Assembly: GCF_900108875.1 (NCBI RefSeq)
Contig: NZ_FNYJ01000001.1
Location: forward strand, 1,395,533 to 1,459,532
Length of the DNA stretch: 64,000 bases
Direction: 5' to 3'
DNA from: Pseudomonas sp. NFR16
GTDB lineage: Bacteria; Pseudomonadota; Gammaproteobacteria; Pseudomonadales; Pseudomonadaceae
A program made the translations under genes and the position numbers. Of this stretch, positions 1 through 8,280 are shown in pieces. The notes under the pieces were generated by a model, which was given only the letters and a program-made list of their open reading frames with translations, made no database searches and had not been told where the DNA came from. How positions within the stretch are numbered: position 1 is the first letter of the stretch; every line of letters starts with the position of its first letter.

Positions 1-369
1 CGTGATTACCAGCAGGCGCTGACCGCCTGGCGTGCGCAACAGCAGGCTGATCAGCAAGCCGCGCTGGAAGGCAAGTACGTGGTGCCAGCCCCGCCGCCCC
101 GAGACCCACTCGGCGAATCCGGCCGGGAAATGCTGCGCCTGTACCGCAGCGGACAACCGGCCATTTTCAGCGATGCCCATCCCGGCTCCAGCGTGGATGG
201 CACCACCGACGGACGTGATCTGGTCCACAAGGTGTCCGGCCGGCGGGAAAACTGGAGTTACCTGCGCCTGCGTCATCTGTTCGCCGGTGAACGCGTGCGC
301 TACACCCCTGCCCCCCTGCGCAAGGACGCGCCTACATCATCAATCGTTGAAATGAGGAGACGAGCATGA
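1..369 (+). CDS. DUF2235 T6SS lipase effector (Tle-type), 3' part only
   Basis: Partial gene cut by the window edge. The reading frame is open from base 1 and encodes 122 residues, the C-terminal tail of a DUF2235/Tle-type lipase. It is a near copy of the tail of the complete gene further on: bases 1-366 align without gaps to 2541-2906 and I count 13 mismatches, most of them silent. At the protein level I see three changes (N/D in the RRE-x-W motif, T/A near RY-x-PAP, S/P near the end). Whether the N-terminal catalytic part exists upstream cannot be seen, so this could be an intact second effector gene or an orphan tail. In the intact copy the stop overlaps the ATG of a lipoprotein gene. Here the same ATGA is present at 366, but it opens only a 13-codon frame. 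Confidence 0.85.
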   Translation, partial: RDYQQALTAWRAQQQADQQAALEGKYVVPAPPPRDPLGESGREMLRLYRSGQPAIFSDAHPGSSVDGTTDGRDLVHKVSGRRENWSYLRLRHLFAGERVRYTPAPLRKDAPTSSIVEMRRRA

Positions 370-417
370 AAGAAATCCCTGTTGGCCATTCCAATTGTGT
401 CGAGTAATGCGTGCACA
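370..417 (+). pseudogene. 48-bp relic of the middle of a DUF2235 lipase gene
   Basis: This stretch aligns to 1722-1770 inside the intact lipase gene, the codons for about KKSLLTIPDCVEQCVH. It has one single-base deletion and a few substitutions, one of which makes TAA from CAA. The final block differs at one base in 19 (GTCGAG-x-AATGCGTGCACA). It starts immediately after the ATGA that ends the truncated copy, where a lipoprotein gene would be expected. I read it as debris from an unequal recombination between tandem lipase genes. It encodes nothing. Confidence 0.7.
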
Positions 418-525
418 AGTGCAGTTTTGTTTCAGATGAACGCTCGAAAAGCATTCACTTTGTTTTTTAGCAGCTCTGAGCAGCAAAGAAAGACTGTTTT
501 AATTAAGCTCTAACAGGAGCGCTCT

Positions 526-1011
526 ATGCGCATGAACCTCGGTATATTTTTGGCACTCGCCGCGCTATTCATTGCGGCGTCCAAATATGAAAAACCACCA
601 CCTGAACCGCCGCCTAAACCTAGGTATTTCGGGACGGCTGTATCACCGATGGACCACGAAATAAGCGATACGTTTGTCAGACCGGTGTACGTGAATGGAG
701 GCTGGGTTAGCGCCGCGGGTCCGGGCGGAAGTACCGTGACAGGCGCGCTCAGCCTGCCTATGCCATGGCATCCGGGATTGACCGTTCGGGTTAAATGGCG
801 GCGTTGCGAGCCTTACGGAAAAAACTGTCGCTGGATAGAAAAAGAAGTGTTGGTTCACCCTTATGACCATTCGGGAGGGACCAATCTGCACATTCTGGAA
901 AATGATGATGTGTTGATAATCCCAACCATGCTGGCTCCGAATAATCCTGATTATCCCGGCCCTGGCTTCCCCGGAAAAAACTTCTACGCACGGAAAGGAA
1001 TCTCAAAATGA
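526..1011 (+). CDS. DUF3304-like protein, candidate immunity protein of the Tle lipase
   Basis: A 161-residue protein with a hydrophobic N-terminus (about residues 4-19, a signal peptide or anchor), then a Pro-rich linker (KPPPEPPPKP). The segment VNGGW...GGS...LSLPMPWHPGL followed by VRVKW fits the DUF3304 pattern (VNG, GG, CC-x-LP, W-x-PGL, V-x-W). The usual Cys pair is replaced by Thr-Gly here. The start is backed by AGGAG six bases upstream. Its stop overlaps the ATG of the lipase gene (ATGA), so the two are translationally coupled. DUF3304 proteins commonly sit next to DUF2235 lipases. The exported N-terminus and the position before the toxin make it a plausible periplasmic immunity protein; that role is inference. 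Confidence 0.7.
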   Translation: MRMNLGIFLALAALFIAASKYEKPPPEPPPKPRYFGTAVSPMDHEISDTFVRPVYVNGGWVSAAGPGGSTVTGALSLPMPWHPGLTVRVKWRRCEPYGKNCRWIEKEVLVHPYDHSGGTNLHILENDDVLIIPTMLAPNNPDYPGPGFPGKNFYARKGISK

Positions 1012-2909
1012 GCGATATAAGCTGGAGTCCGCTGGATGCGCCCCCCTCTCGGTTTACTTTCCCGAACTTGCTGCGCCCTATAGCCCAATATCCCTGCCGA
1101 TTGAAACTCAACTTTTCGATATATTTCGATGGTACGAGGAACAGCAAAGAGGAAGACAAACCGAAGGGATCACATAGCAACGTCGCAAGATTGTTCGAAC
1201 TCGGGATTCATGACGAACAGCAATGTATATACCAGCTATATATCCAAGGTGTAGGGACTCGTTTTCCCGAGATTGGTGAGCCAGAGCCTCATCCAAACGG
1301 CGCTAAAGAGGGCGCATTCGGAGACCGGCGGATCCGTTACGCCATGCTTTTCATTGCGAACAGAGTCGCACGCCTCTCGCATGGCCGCGAGTTGGTCGCC
1401 GAGGATCCACTGTCCCTCACCCACGCCGTCAAGGACGACACCCTGATCCCCCGTTGGCGCGACCAGATCACCGCCATGCTCGTCCCACGCGTCGGCCGCC
1501 CGAAGATCGATGAAATCACCCTCGACCTGTTCGGTTTCTCGCGGGGGGCGACGGCGGCCCGGTCCTTTCTCAATCAATTGCTGATGCATTTTGGCAACGG
1601 AGACAGCACCTTCTGCGGCATTCCGCTGCGGGTGCGTTTCATGGGGCTGTTCGACACCGTGGCCTCGGTAGGGCTGGCCGACGCCTATCCGCTGCCGGTG
1701 GATGGCCATATGCACTGGGGCAAGAAATCCCTGCTGACCATTCCCGATTGCGTCGAGCAATGCGTGCACATGGTCGCTGCCCATGAAAACCGTGTCTCGT
1801 TTCCGGTGGACCTGGTCCGTGCCGGTGACAGCTATCCAGCCAGCTGCCTGGAGATCGTCTACCCCGGCATGCACGCCGACGTAGGGGGCGGCTATGGCCT
1901 GCGCGACCAAGGCAAAGGGACCCAACTGGCAGACGGCAGCGTGCGTCATTTACACGCGGACAAGCTGTCGCAGATTCCGTTGAACGATATGTATGAACGC
2001 GCACTGCAAGCCGGCGTCCCGTTAAGAAGAATTGATCAAATAGGCCTTGGCGACTCATCAAATGACCTTGCCATCAGCCCCGAACTCCAGGACAGCTTCG
2101 ACGCCTACATGGCGCAACTCACCGCTTTGCAAGGTGGCGCTCCGGTCACCGAGCACATGCTCGCCCACCGCAAGCTCTATCTGGGCTGGCGTAAACAATT
2201 CATCGCGGACGAGGATTTCAGCCAGTTGTCCTTCGTGCGCCACAGCGGCGATCAGGAACGCGTGGACCTGATCGAGGCCAACCGTCAACTGCACGAACGC
2301 GTGGCGATGTTCGGCAACGATGCTCAACGGCGGCAGTTTCTGGAGCGCAATCAGTACAGCCTCGCCTCGCCGATGGAAAAGGGCTTTCACCTCGAATGGC
2401 GCCACGCCCCTGCCGTGACGCCGGAGGTCGGGCGGTTTCTCGAACAGTACGTGCACGATTCCCGTGCCCACTTCGTGCTGACCGATCCGCAGACCGAGGA
2501 TGAACATCGTGTGCTGCATCAATCACTCGAACAACAGGAGCGTGATTACCAGCAGGCGCTGACCGCCTGGCGTGCGCAACAGCAGGCTGATCAGCAAGCC
2601 GCGCTGGAGGGCAAATACGTCGTGCCAGCCCCGCCGCCCCGAGACCCACTCGGCGAATCCGGCCGGGAAATGCTGCGCCTGTACCGCAGTGGACAACCGG
2701 CCATTTTCAGCGATGCCCATCCCGGTTCCAGCGTGGATGGCACTACCGACGGACGTGACCTGGTCCACAAGGTGTCCGGCCGGCGGGAAGACTGGAGCTA
2801 CCTGCGCCTGCGTCATCTGTTCGCCGGTGAACGCGTGCGCTACGCACCTGCCCCCCTGCGCAAGGACGCGCCTACACCATCAATCGTTGAAATGAGGAGA
2901 CGTGCATGA
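1008..2909 (+). CDS. DUF2235 (Tle-type) T6SS lipase effector
   Basis: A 633-residue protein with a Tle1-like alpha/beta-hydrolase domain in roughly its first 330 residues. It has the N-terminal IYFDGTRN motif (about 38-45), the nucleophile elbow GFSRG with Ser178, the FDTV motif with Asp216, and PGMHADVGGGYG with the probable catalytic His289. There is no signal peptide, as expected for cargo injected by T6SS. The C-terminal 300 residues are charged and helical, ending in an Arg-rich tail. The start overlaps the stop of the candidate immunity gene, and the stop overlaps the start of the lipoprotein gene. By eye the first ~350 bp and a patch near 2010-2060 are more AT-rich than the rest, suggesting a mosaic origin. 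Expected role: phospholipase attack on the membranes of rival cells. Confidence 0.88.
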   Translation: MSDISWSPLDAPPSRFTFPNLLRPIAQYPCRLKLNFSIYFDGTRNSKEEDKPKGSHSNVARLFELGIHDEQQCIYQLYIQGVGTRFPEIGEPEPHPNGAKEGAFGDRRIRYAMLFIANRVARLSHGRELVAEDPLSLTHAVKDDTLIPRWRDQITAMLVPRVGRPKIDEITLDLFGFSRGATAARSFLNQLLMHFGNGDSTFCGIPLRVRFMGLFDTVASVGLADAYPLPVDGHMHWGKKSLLTIPDCVEQCVHMVAAHENRVSFPVDLVRAGDSYPASCLEIVYPGMHADVGGGYGLRDQGKGTQLADGSVRHLHADKLSQIPLNDMYERALQAGVPLRRIDQIGLGDSSNDLAISPELQDSFDAYMAQLTALQGGAPVTEHMLAHRKLYLGWRKQFIADEDFSQLSFVRHSGDQERVDLIEANRQLHERVAMFGNDAQRRQFLERNQYSLASPMEKGFHLEWRHAPAVTPEVGRFLEQYVHDSRAHFVLTDPQTEDEHRVLHQSLEQQERDYQQALTAWRAQQQADQQAALEGKYVVPAPPPRDPLGESGREMLRLYRSGQPAIFSDAHPGSSVDGTTDGRDLVHKVSGRREDWSYLRLRHLFAGERVRYAPAPLRKDAPTPSIVEMRRRA

Positions 2910-3394
2910 ATCGCAAAGGATTGCTTTACGGATGGATCGTTTTTCTGGCTGTTGCGCTGACTGGCTGCCAGCAGGAGCAAGCGCCCGAACCGGTCAAGGA
3001 TAAATCCATGCCGTTACGCGCCACGGTCTGGAAACTGACCCAGCTGGACCTGGGCCAGACGCCCTACGCCCTCACCGATATTCCGCAGGAAAGCCACGTG
3101 GGCTTTGTGATTTTCAACAGCGATGACCAGACCCTGATTGGCTTCGCCGGTTGCCAACAGGTGGACGGTCGCTATCGGGTCGAAGGCGAGCAGTTGAAGG
3201 TAGAAGCGATCACGTTGACCGGTTCGCGCTGCTACAACCCGCGCTTTGATCAGGTCGGCGACCGTTTTGCCCAGGCCCTGCGTAGTGCGACCAGCTATCG
3301 TCTCGCCACGGATGACGCACGACTGGAGCTGATGACAGACGGAGTGGTCAGCGCGGTGCTGCTCTACCGCCAGTCAGAAGAAGGATACTGGTAA
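2906..3394 (+). CDS. META/HslJ-like lipoprotein
   Basis: A 162-residue lipoprotein. The signal peptide ends in a lipobox (LTGC, Cys near residue 21). The rest has META-domain features: a WKLTQLD strand near the start, F-x-GC with a conserved Cys in the middle, and a late segment of hydrophobic strands. Its ATG overlaps the lipase stop and its own stop overlaps the adaptor start, so it is co-translated with the effector module. A periplasm-facing lipoprotein beside a lipase effector could be a second immunity factor, but META proteins have other roles and this is not shown by sequence. Confidence 0.7.
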   Translation: MNRKGLLYGWIVFLAVALTGCQQEQAPEPVKDKSMPLRATVWKLTQLDLGQTPYALTDIPQESHVGFVIFNSDDQTLIGFAGCQQVDGRYRVEGEQLKVEAITLTGSRCYNPRFDQVGDRFAQALRSATSYRLATDDARLELMTDGVVSAVLLYRQSEEGYW

Positions 3395-5025
3395 TGGGTA
3401 CTCAGCAAAACGATGCCGGCCGCGTGGTGCTCAAGTCCCCGCGAAGGTTGAATGACCCTCCGTTTCGCCTGCCGAGAGGTTATATCCGAGTCGCCCTGCT
3501 GCTGATAGGTGCGTGGCTGGGATTTTTCGTGGCGGTGAAAGGAGGGCTGGTGGCCGAAGGGCGCCACATGCCGGGTGTTGCCCGCGGAGCGCTCTGGATT
3601 GTCTTGGGCGTATTAAACGCGTTCGTATTGCACGCCTTATGGAAAATGAACGCTTACGAACGGCAGGGACGACTCGAAGTCAAGGCTCAAAGCCAATGGT
3701 TGATCGACGAAGCACAGCGAACCTTCGCCCTGGAGATACAGGGTGCCGGGCTGGGCATGCACGGCACTGCGCTGGGCGATTTATGGGCAGCATTGAGCAG
3801 TGGTGAAGTGGCTGTGAGCGCCACGGCCACGTTGCAAAAGCACAATTACAGCACCCGGGACTGGCTCTACCCCTTGCGTCGAATGGCGTTTCGAGGCGCG
3901 GCCGCTCACGCGGTGACCTTCTGGCCGATTCCGACCTTTGTCGTGGGCTCGCTGCGCTCCGATGCCCAACAGGTCAGTGCAGCCTGGATGATCAATGAAG
4001 CGCGTAATGCCGCCATGTTGGGACAGAGCCTGTTCGTCTCGCCTTTCGCCGAGCGGGGCAATCAGGCGCCGACGATGATCCGGCGTGCATTTGCGTTCAT
4101 GGACGAGCAATCGCAAGTGCCACAGATCCTCGTGGTCAGCGATGAGGAAGACGCTTCAAGCGAGTCTTCGGTGAGAGCGAACACCTGCGCGTTGTTGCTC
4201 GGCGGTGCAGGACGGGCGTCGTCATTGGCCGCATCCTCCGTGGAAACGCCCAAAGGCGACGCGTTCATGAAAACGGCGCCGGGCAAACTCTGGACGTGCT
4301 TCTGGCAGGCCGACCAGGCTTACGCGGCGCACTATCAGCTCGAACACGATCCTCAGCATACCGGCGACGTCATCATTCCTCGCACGATGCCCGCCAGCTA
4401 TTGGCTGGATCGAGTACCCACCCTGATCAAGACTGCCGGAGAGTCAGGCATCGGATCGTTCGTGCCCGGCCGCTGGCTGCCGGTGCGCTGGGGGACGTTC
4501 CAGGTGAAGACCTTCGAGACCGCGCCCGTGCTCGGTTACCTGCACCTTCCAGTGACCGTCGCCACCTTGCCGGAGGACGCCGGAGCCACGACTGGCGCGC
4601 AAAATGTTGCGGCGGTGAAGGACGGCCGGATCGGCGCGCTCAATTCCCTGCCGGTTGGCGAACGGCCTGTCCGGCTGTTTTATGACAGCACTCAGCACCC
4701 TGCCAATGCCTCGACGCTGATGCGCGCGATGTCCGAATTGCAGCGTGAGGGTCACGGGCTGGACATGGCAAACGCCAATGAGGCGTTCGATATCGGGCTG
4801 CGAGTGGGCAACACCGGCGTCGGCAGCCCGTTGCTGTCGATCAATCTGGCGACAGCAGCCAGCCATGAGGCGGGTGGCGTCAGCGCGGTCGTGTACACCG
4901 GCGAGGATCACAGCATGACCTTCCAGATGATTCGTCCGCCTAATGCTGCGCGCAAGCGCCTGAACGAACAGAGCGAAGGGTTTGCCAATCCATTCGTTCC
5001 TGGCATTGAGGTCACTGCGAAATGA
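3394..5025 (+). CDS. Tla3/DUF2875-like T6SS lipase adaptor
   Basis: A 543-residue protein with two predicted N-terminal membrane helices (about 29-50 and 58-80), then a large soluble part. The soluble part carries WPIPTFVVGSLRSDAQQ-type and LVVSDEEDASSES-type segments that resemble the DUF2875 family, which includes the Tla3 adaptor that loads the Tle3 lipase in P. aeruginosa. Its position between a Tle-type lipase gene and a PAAR gene supports an adaptor role: holding the lipase for loading on the T6SS spike. It starts on the last base of the lipoprotein stop codon and overlaps the PAAR start by four bases. The family assignment is from memory of sequence style and context. Confidence 0.65.
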   Translation: MGTQQNDAGRVVLKSPRRLNDPPFRLPRGYIRVALLLIGAWLGFFVAVKGGLVAEGRHMPGVARGALWIVLGVLNAFVLHALWKMNAYERQGRLEVKAQSQWLIDEAQRTFALEIQGAGLGMHGTALGDLWAALSSGEVAVSATATLQKHNYSTRDWLYPLRRMAFRGAAAHAVTFWPIPTFVVGSLRSDAQQVSAAWMINEARNAAMLGQSLFVSPFAERGNQAPTMIRRAFAFMDEQSQVPQILVVSDEEDASSESSVRANTCALLLGGAGRASSLAASSVETPKGDAFMKTAPGKLWTCFWQADQAYAAHYQLEHDPQHTGDVIIPRTMPASYWLDRVPTLIKTAGESGIGSFVPGRWLPVRWGTFQVKTFETAPVLGYLHLPVTVATLPEDAGATTGAQNVAAVKDGRIGALNSLPVGERPVRLFYDSTQHPANASTLMRAMSELQREGHGLDMANANEAFDIGLRVGNTGVGSPLLSINLATAASHEAGGVSAVVYTGEDHSMTFQMIRPPNAARKRLNEQSEGFANPFVPGIEVTAK

Positions 5026-5291
5026 AGAATCCGATCTGTCTGGGCGATCCCACCAGCGGCGGCGGCAGCGTCATCAACTGCCAGATGGCCGAGACTCACA
5101 CCATTCAGGACGTTCCTGTGGCAGTCGTAGGCGACAGTGCAAGCTGCCCTTTGCATAAGGGCGTGTTCACCTTTCAGGAAGGGCATCCGGTTCGGAAAAT
5201 GAATGGCATTTCCGTGGTGTTTGAAGGGCATCGGCTGACGTGCGGGTGCCACGCCTTAGCCAGACATGCGCTGGCTGTCCAGTCCTCGTAG
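5022..5291 (+). CDS. PAAR-domain T6SS spike tip protein
   Basis: An 89-residue PAAR protein: the N-terminal LGDPTSGGGSV motif, then VAVVGDSASCP, a central EGHPV repeat and the C-terminal RLTCGCHA motif. These give the repeated Pro/Ala/Gly strands and the His/Cys metal ligands of the cone that caps VgrG. It has no C-terminal toxin extension. It overlaps the adaptor gene (ATGA) and closes the effector module, so it is likely the tip on which the lipase and adaptor travel. No vgrG lies in the window. Confidence 0.85.
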   Translation: MKNPICLGDPTSGGGSVINCQMAETHTIQDVPVAVVGDSASCPLHKGVFTFQEGHPVRKMNGISVVFEGHRLTCGCHALARHALAVQSS

Positions 5292-5573
5292 GCGGTGCGA
5301 TCAGGTCTCTGCCGGTCAGGCTGTGCCGCCCATGCCGGCGCCTTCGTCCGATGCCGGTCAGGAGCGAGAGCAGTCGCGAAGACTGATTCCAACCCATGCA
5401 TCTGTACAGCGTGCACCGACCTCTTCACGGCTGAAGCCGGTCCTGCAAAAGCTGCAGCTCGCAGGACCGGCTTTAACGGGGAAGGCTGGACGCGCACCAA
5501 TGGCGGTCCATAAACTGTCGTCCATCATTTCGTTACAAAATGGATGACACATGCTGGGCAACGGGGACGTTTT
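5292..5573. other. Intergenic stretch after the PAAR gene
   Basis: 282 bp between the T6SS module and the LysR gene. It holds the strong inverted repeat listed separately and two copies of TGCCGGTCAGG (near 5313 and 5354). Frames here are open by chance because of high GC; I see no convincing gene. Confidence 0.5.
5434..5473 (+). terminator. 13-bp perfect inverted repeat, terminator or REP-like
   Basis: AAGCCGGTCCTGC at 5434-5446 is followed 14 bases later by its exact reverse complement at 5461-5473, which runs into TTTA. The strong GC stem and short T run could end transcription of the T6SS module. The sequence does not match the REP family seen elsewhere in the window. Confidence 0.5.
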
Positions 5574-6503
5574 ATGAACCGCAATGAGCTGCGCAAGGCC
5601 GATATCAACCTGATGGTGGTGTTCGAGACCTTGATGCAGGAGCGCAACGTGACCCGGGCCGCCGAGAAGCTGTTTCTTGGCCAGCCCACGATCAGTGCGG
5701 CGCTGAACCGGTTGCGGGCGCTGTTCAATGACCCGCTGTTCATCCGCGTCGGCCACCGCATGGAACCGACGGCGCGGGCCAATGAGATCATCCATCACCT
5801 GTCGCCGGCGCTGGACGCAATGTCGGTGGCGCTGAGTCTGACCCGGGATTTCGACCCGGCCAGCAGCGACATGACCTTTCGCATCGGGCTTTCCGACGAC
5901 GTCGAATACAGTTTGCTGCCACCCTTGCTGCGCGCCATTCGTGAGGAAGCGCCGGGCATCGTCATTGTCATCAAGCAGGTCAACTACTGGAATGTGTCGG
6001 AACTGCTGATGTCCGGCGAGATCACCGTCGGCGTGTGCCTGACCCGGGAGTTGCCAGCCAACGCCAAGCGCAAGTTGCTGCGCAGCGTACAGCCGATGGT
6101 GGTACGGGCGGACGCGTCTGCCGAGCCGATCACCCTGGACGAATACTGCGCGCGGCCTCACGTGGTGGTGTCCCACGTGGCGAACATCTCAAGCTTTGCC
6201 GATGAGTGGCTGGCGGCAATCGGCCGCAAACGCAAGGCGGTTCTGTCGGTGCCGCAATACAGCACGTTGCCAGCGCTGATGGAAGGCACGGATCTGCTGT
6301 GCAATCTGCCGGATCATCTGACCCTGGCGATGAGCAAGGCGGGATTGCTGCGCGGCGAGCCTTTGCCCTTCATCACGCCCAACCTGGAGCTGTCGATGGT
6401 CTGGCTGAGCGTGATGGACACCGACCCCGCCGAACGCTGGCTGCGCAAGCGGCTGGAACAGTTCATGGGCGACCACAGCGCAATCCCGCCGGCGCTTCTC
6501 TGA
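5574..6503 (+). CDS. LysR-family transcriptional regulator
   Basis: A 309-residue LysR regulator. The N-terminal winged helix contains the classic NVTRAAEKLFLGQPTISAAL recognition segment (about 26-45), followed by a periplasmic-binding-like effector domain. The NVTRAA and DPLFIR wording and the divergent effector domain place it near the NodD/NahR-type branch. I chose the ATG at 5574, preceded by GGGGA at a good distance, over an in-frame ATG 30 bases upstream. It stands alone, convergent with pstB. Its target and inducer are not visible from sequence. Confidence 0.85.
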   Translation: MNRNELRKADINLMVVFETLMQERNVTRAAEKLFLGQPTISAALNRLRALFNDPLFIRVGHRMEPTARANEIIHHLSPALDAMSVALSLTRDFDPASSDMTFRIGLSDDVEYSLLPPLLRAIREEAPGIVIVIKQVNYWNVSELLMSGEITVGVCLTRELPANAKRKLLRSVQPMVVRADASAEPITLDEYCARPHVVVSHVANISSFADEWLAAIGRKRKAVLSVPQYSTLPALMEGTDLLCNLPDHLTLAMSKAGLLRGEPLPFITPNLELSMVWLSVMDTDPAERWLRKRLEQFMGDHSAIPPALL

Positions 6504-6622
6504 CACACCACGTTAAACGTGATGGCTGACGCTGCTGTCAGGAACTGCGTGCGCAGGTTTCCAGGCTTAATGCCTCTGGGTCCATCCGTTGACGGCGTCC
6601 CTGCCCTCAACTGTCGAGTCGA

Positions 6623-7402
6623 TCAACCAAACCGGCCGGTGATGTAGTCTTCGGTCTGGGTTTTGGACGGTTTGGTGAAGATGGTGTCGGTGTCGCCATG
6701 CTCGATCAGCTCACCCATGAACATGAACGCGGTGTAGTCCGAGCAGCGCGCGGCCTGTTGCATGTTGTGGGTCACGATGACCACGGTGAACTGCTCCTTG
6801 AGCTCGGTGATCAGCTGCTCGATACGGCCGGTGGAGATCGGGTCGAGTGCCGAAGTCGGCTCGTCCAGCAACAGCACTTGTGGACGCAACGCGATGGTAC
6901 GGGCGATGCACAGGCGTTGCTGCTGGCCACCGGACAGGCTTTGCGCGCTCTGCTTGAGCTTGTCCTTGACTTCGTCCCACAGTGCGGCTCCGCGCAGGGC
7001 CTCTTCGACACGTTCTTCCATTTCGCGACGCGACAGCTTTTCGTGGTGACGCACGGCATAGGCGATGTTGTCGAAGATCGACATCGGGAACGGCACCGGC
7101 TTCTGGAACACCATGCCGACGTGGCTGCGCAGGCGGTTCATCGAATAGCCCGGCGCCAGAATGTTTTCCCCATTGAGTATCACTTCGCCCTTGGCTTCCT
7201 GCTTCGGGTACATCGAGTAGATCCGGTTGAATACGCGCAACAGGGTCGACTTGCCGCAACCCGAAGGGCCGATGATCGCAGTGATGCGCTTCTCGGGAAT
7301 ATTCATGTCAATCGATTTGAGCGAACGATGGCCGTTGTAGAAAAACTCGAGGTTGCGTACCTGGATTTTGGTTTTTTCGTCGGCAAGGGAAAGGTTATTC
7401 AT
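6623..7402 (-). CDS. pstB: Phosphate ABC transporter ATPase PstB
   Basis: A 259-residue ATPase that powers high-affinity phosphate import. Visible are Walker [10 protein letters not shown] (about 44-52), the Q-loop in [13 protein letters not shown], the signature LSGGQQQR, Walker [13 protein letters not shown] and the H-loop [12 protein letters not shown]; all are intact and typical of PstB. The start overlaps the pstA stop (TGATG), so it is the last gene of pstSCAB. There is no phoU downstream: the next gene is a convergent LysR regulator. This suggests it is the second, phoU-less pst set of a Pseudomonas genome. Confidence 0.96.
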   Translation of the reverse strand: MNNLSLADEKTKIQVRNLEFFYNGHRSLKSIDMNIPEKRITAIIGPSGCGKSTLLRVFNRIYSMYPKQEAKGEVILNGENILAPGYSMNRLRSHVGMVFQKPVPFPMSIFDNIAYAVRHHEKLSRREMEERVEEALRGAALWDEVKDKLKQSAQSLSGGQQQRLCIARTIALRPQVLLLDEPTSALDPISTGRIEQLITELKEQFTVVIVTHNMQQAARCSDYTAFMFMGELIEHGDTDTIFTKPSKTQTEDYITGRFG

Positions 7403-8280
7403 CAGGACGCCTTATTGCGCAAAAGGAGAAGACGGGAGCTGAGGCTCAGCACCAATACAAACAAGGTCAGAATCAAGGCACCGGCCCAGGCCAGGGAATG
7501 CCAATCATCGAACGGGCTCATCGCGTACTGGAAGATCACCACAGGAACGCTTGCGATCGGCTTGAGCAGGTCGCTGCTCCAGAACTGGTTGCCGAACGCG
7601 GTGAACAGCAGCGGTGCGGTTTCGCCTGTGATACGTGCCAGCGCCAGCAGAATGCCAGTGACCACGCCGGCCTTGGCGGCCCGCAGGACGATCTGCAGCG
7701 TCAGCTTCCACTGCGGCACACCCAGCGCCAGCGCCGCTTCGCGCATCGTCGAGGGTTGCAGTTGAAGCATTTCATCGGTGGTACGCACCACCACCGGAAT
7801 CACCAGCAGCGCCAGGGCCAGCGCACCGGCGAAGGCCGAAAAGCCCACCTGATGGTTGGTGACCGCACTGAGCGGCAGGATCACAGCGGTATAGACAAAC
7901 AGGCCCAGCACGATGGACGGCGCCGACAGCAGGATGTCGTTGATGAAGCGCACGGCATTACCGAGCTTCGAGTGACGGGCGAATTCTGCCAGCCAGATCC
8001 CGGCCATCAATCCGATCGGCGTGCCGATCAGCAGACCGATACCGGACATCAGGAAGCTGCCGTAGAACGCGTTCGCCAGACCACCGGTCGAGCCCGGCGG
8101 CGGGGTCATATCGGTAAACAGGCGCAGGTTCAATGCCTGGAAGCCGTTGATCAGGGTGGTCAGCAGGATCCACACCAGCCACAGCAGGCCGAAGACGGTG
8201 GCGCCACAGCTGAGGACCATTGCGATGCCATTCTTGATCGCACGGACCCGGTACAGGTTTTCGTTATCGACCTTGCTCAT
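7402..8280 (-). CDS. pstA: Phosphate ABC transporter permease PstA
   Basis: A 292-residue inner-membrane permease with about six hydrophobic segments and the cytoplasmic loop [30 protein letters not shown], which couples to PstB. The length fits the compact enterobacterial PstA rather than the long forms also found in Pseudomonas. The ATG overlaps the pstC stop (ATGA) and has a very strong AGGAGG site. Partner of PstC in the membrane channel. Confidence 0.95.
   Translation of the reverse strand: MSKVDNENLYRVRAIKNGIAMVLSCGATVFGLLWLVWILLTTLINGFQALNLRLFTDMTPPPGSTGGLANAFYGSFLMSGIGLLIGTPIGLMAGIWLAEFARHSKLGNAVRFINDILLSAPSIVLGLFVYTAVILPLSAVTNHQVGFSAFAGALALALLVIPVVVRTTDEMLQLQPSTMREAALALGVPQWKLTLQIVLRAAKAGVVTGILLALARITGETAPLLFTAFGNQFWSSDLLKPIASVPVVIFQYAMSPFDDWHSLAWAGALILTLFVLVLSLSSRLLLLRNKAS

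Noticed and set aside
5266..5547. 93-codon frame after the PAAR gene
   Set aside because: It overlaps the PAAR gene, crosses the strong inverted repeat, and has no ribosome site or family pattern.
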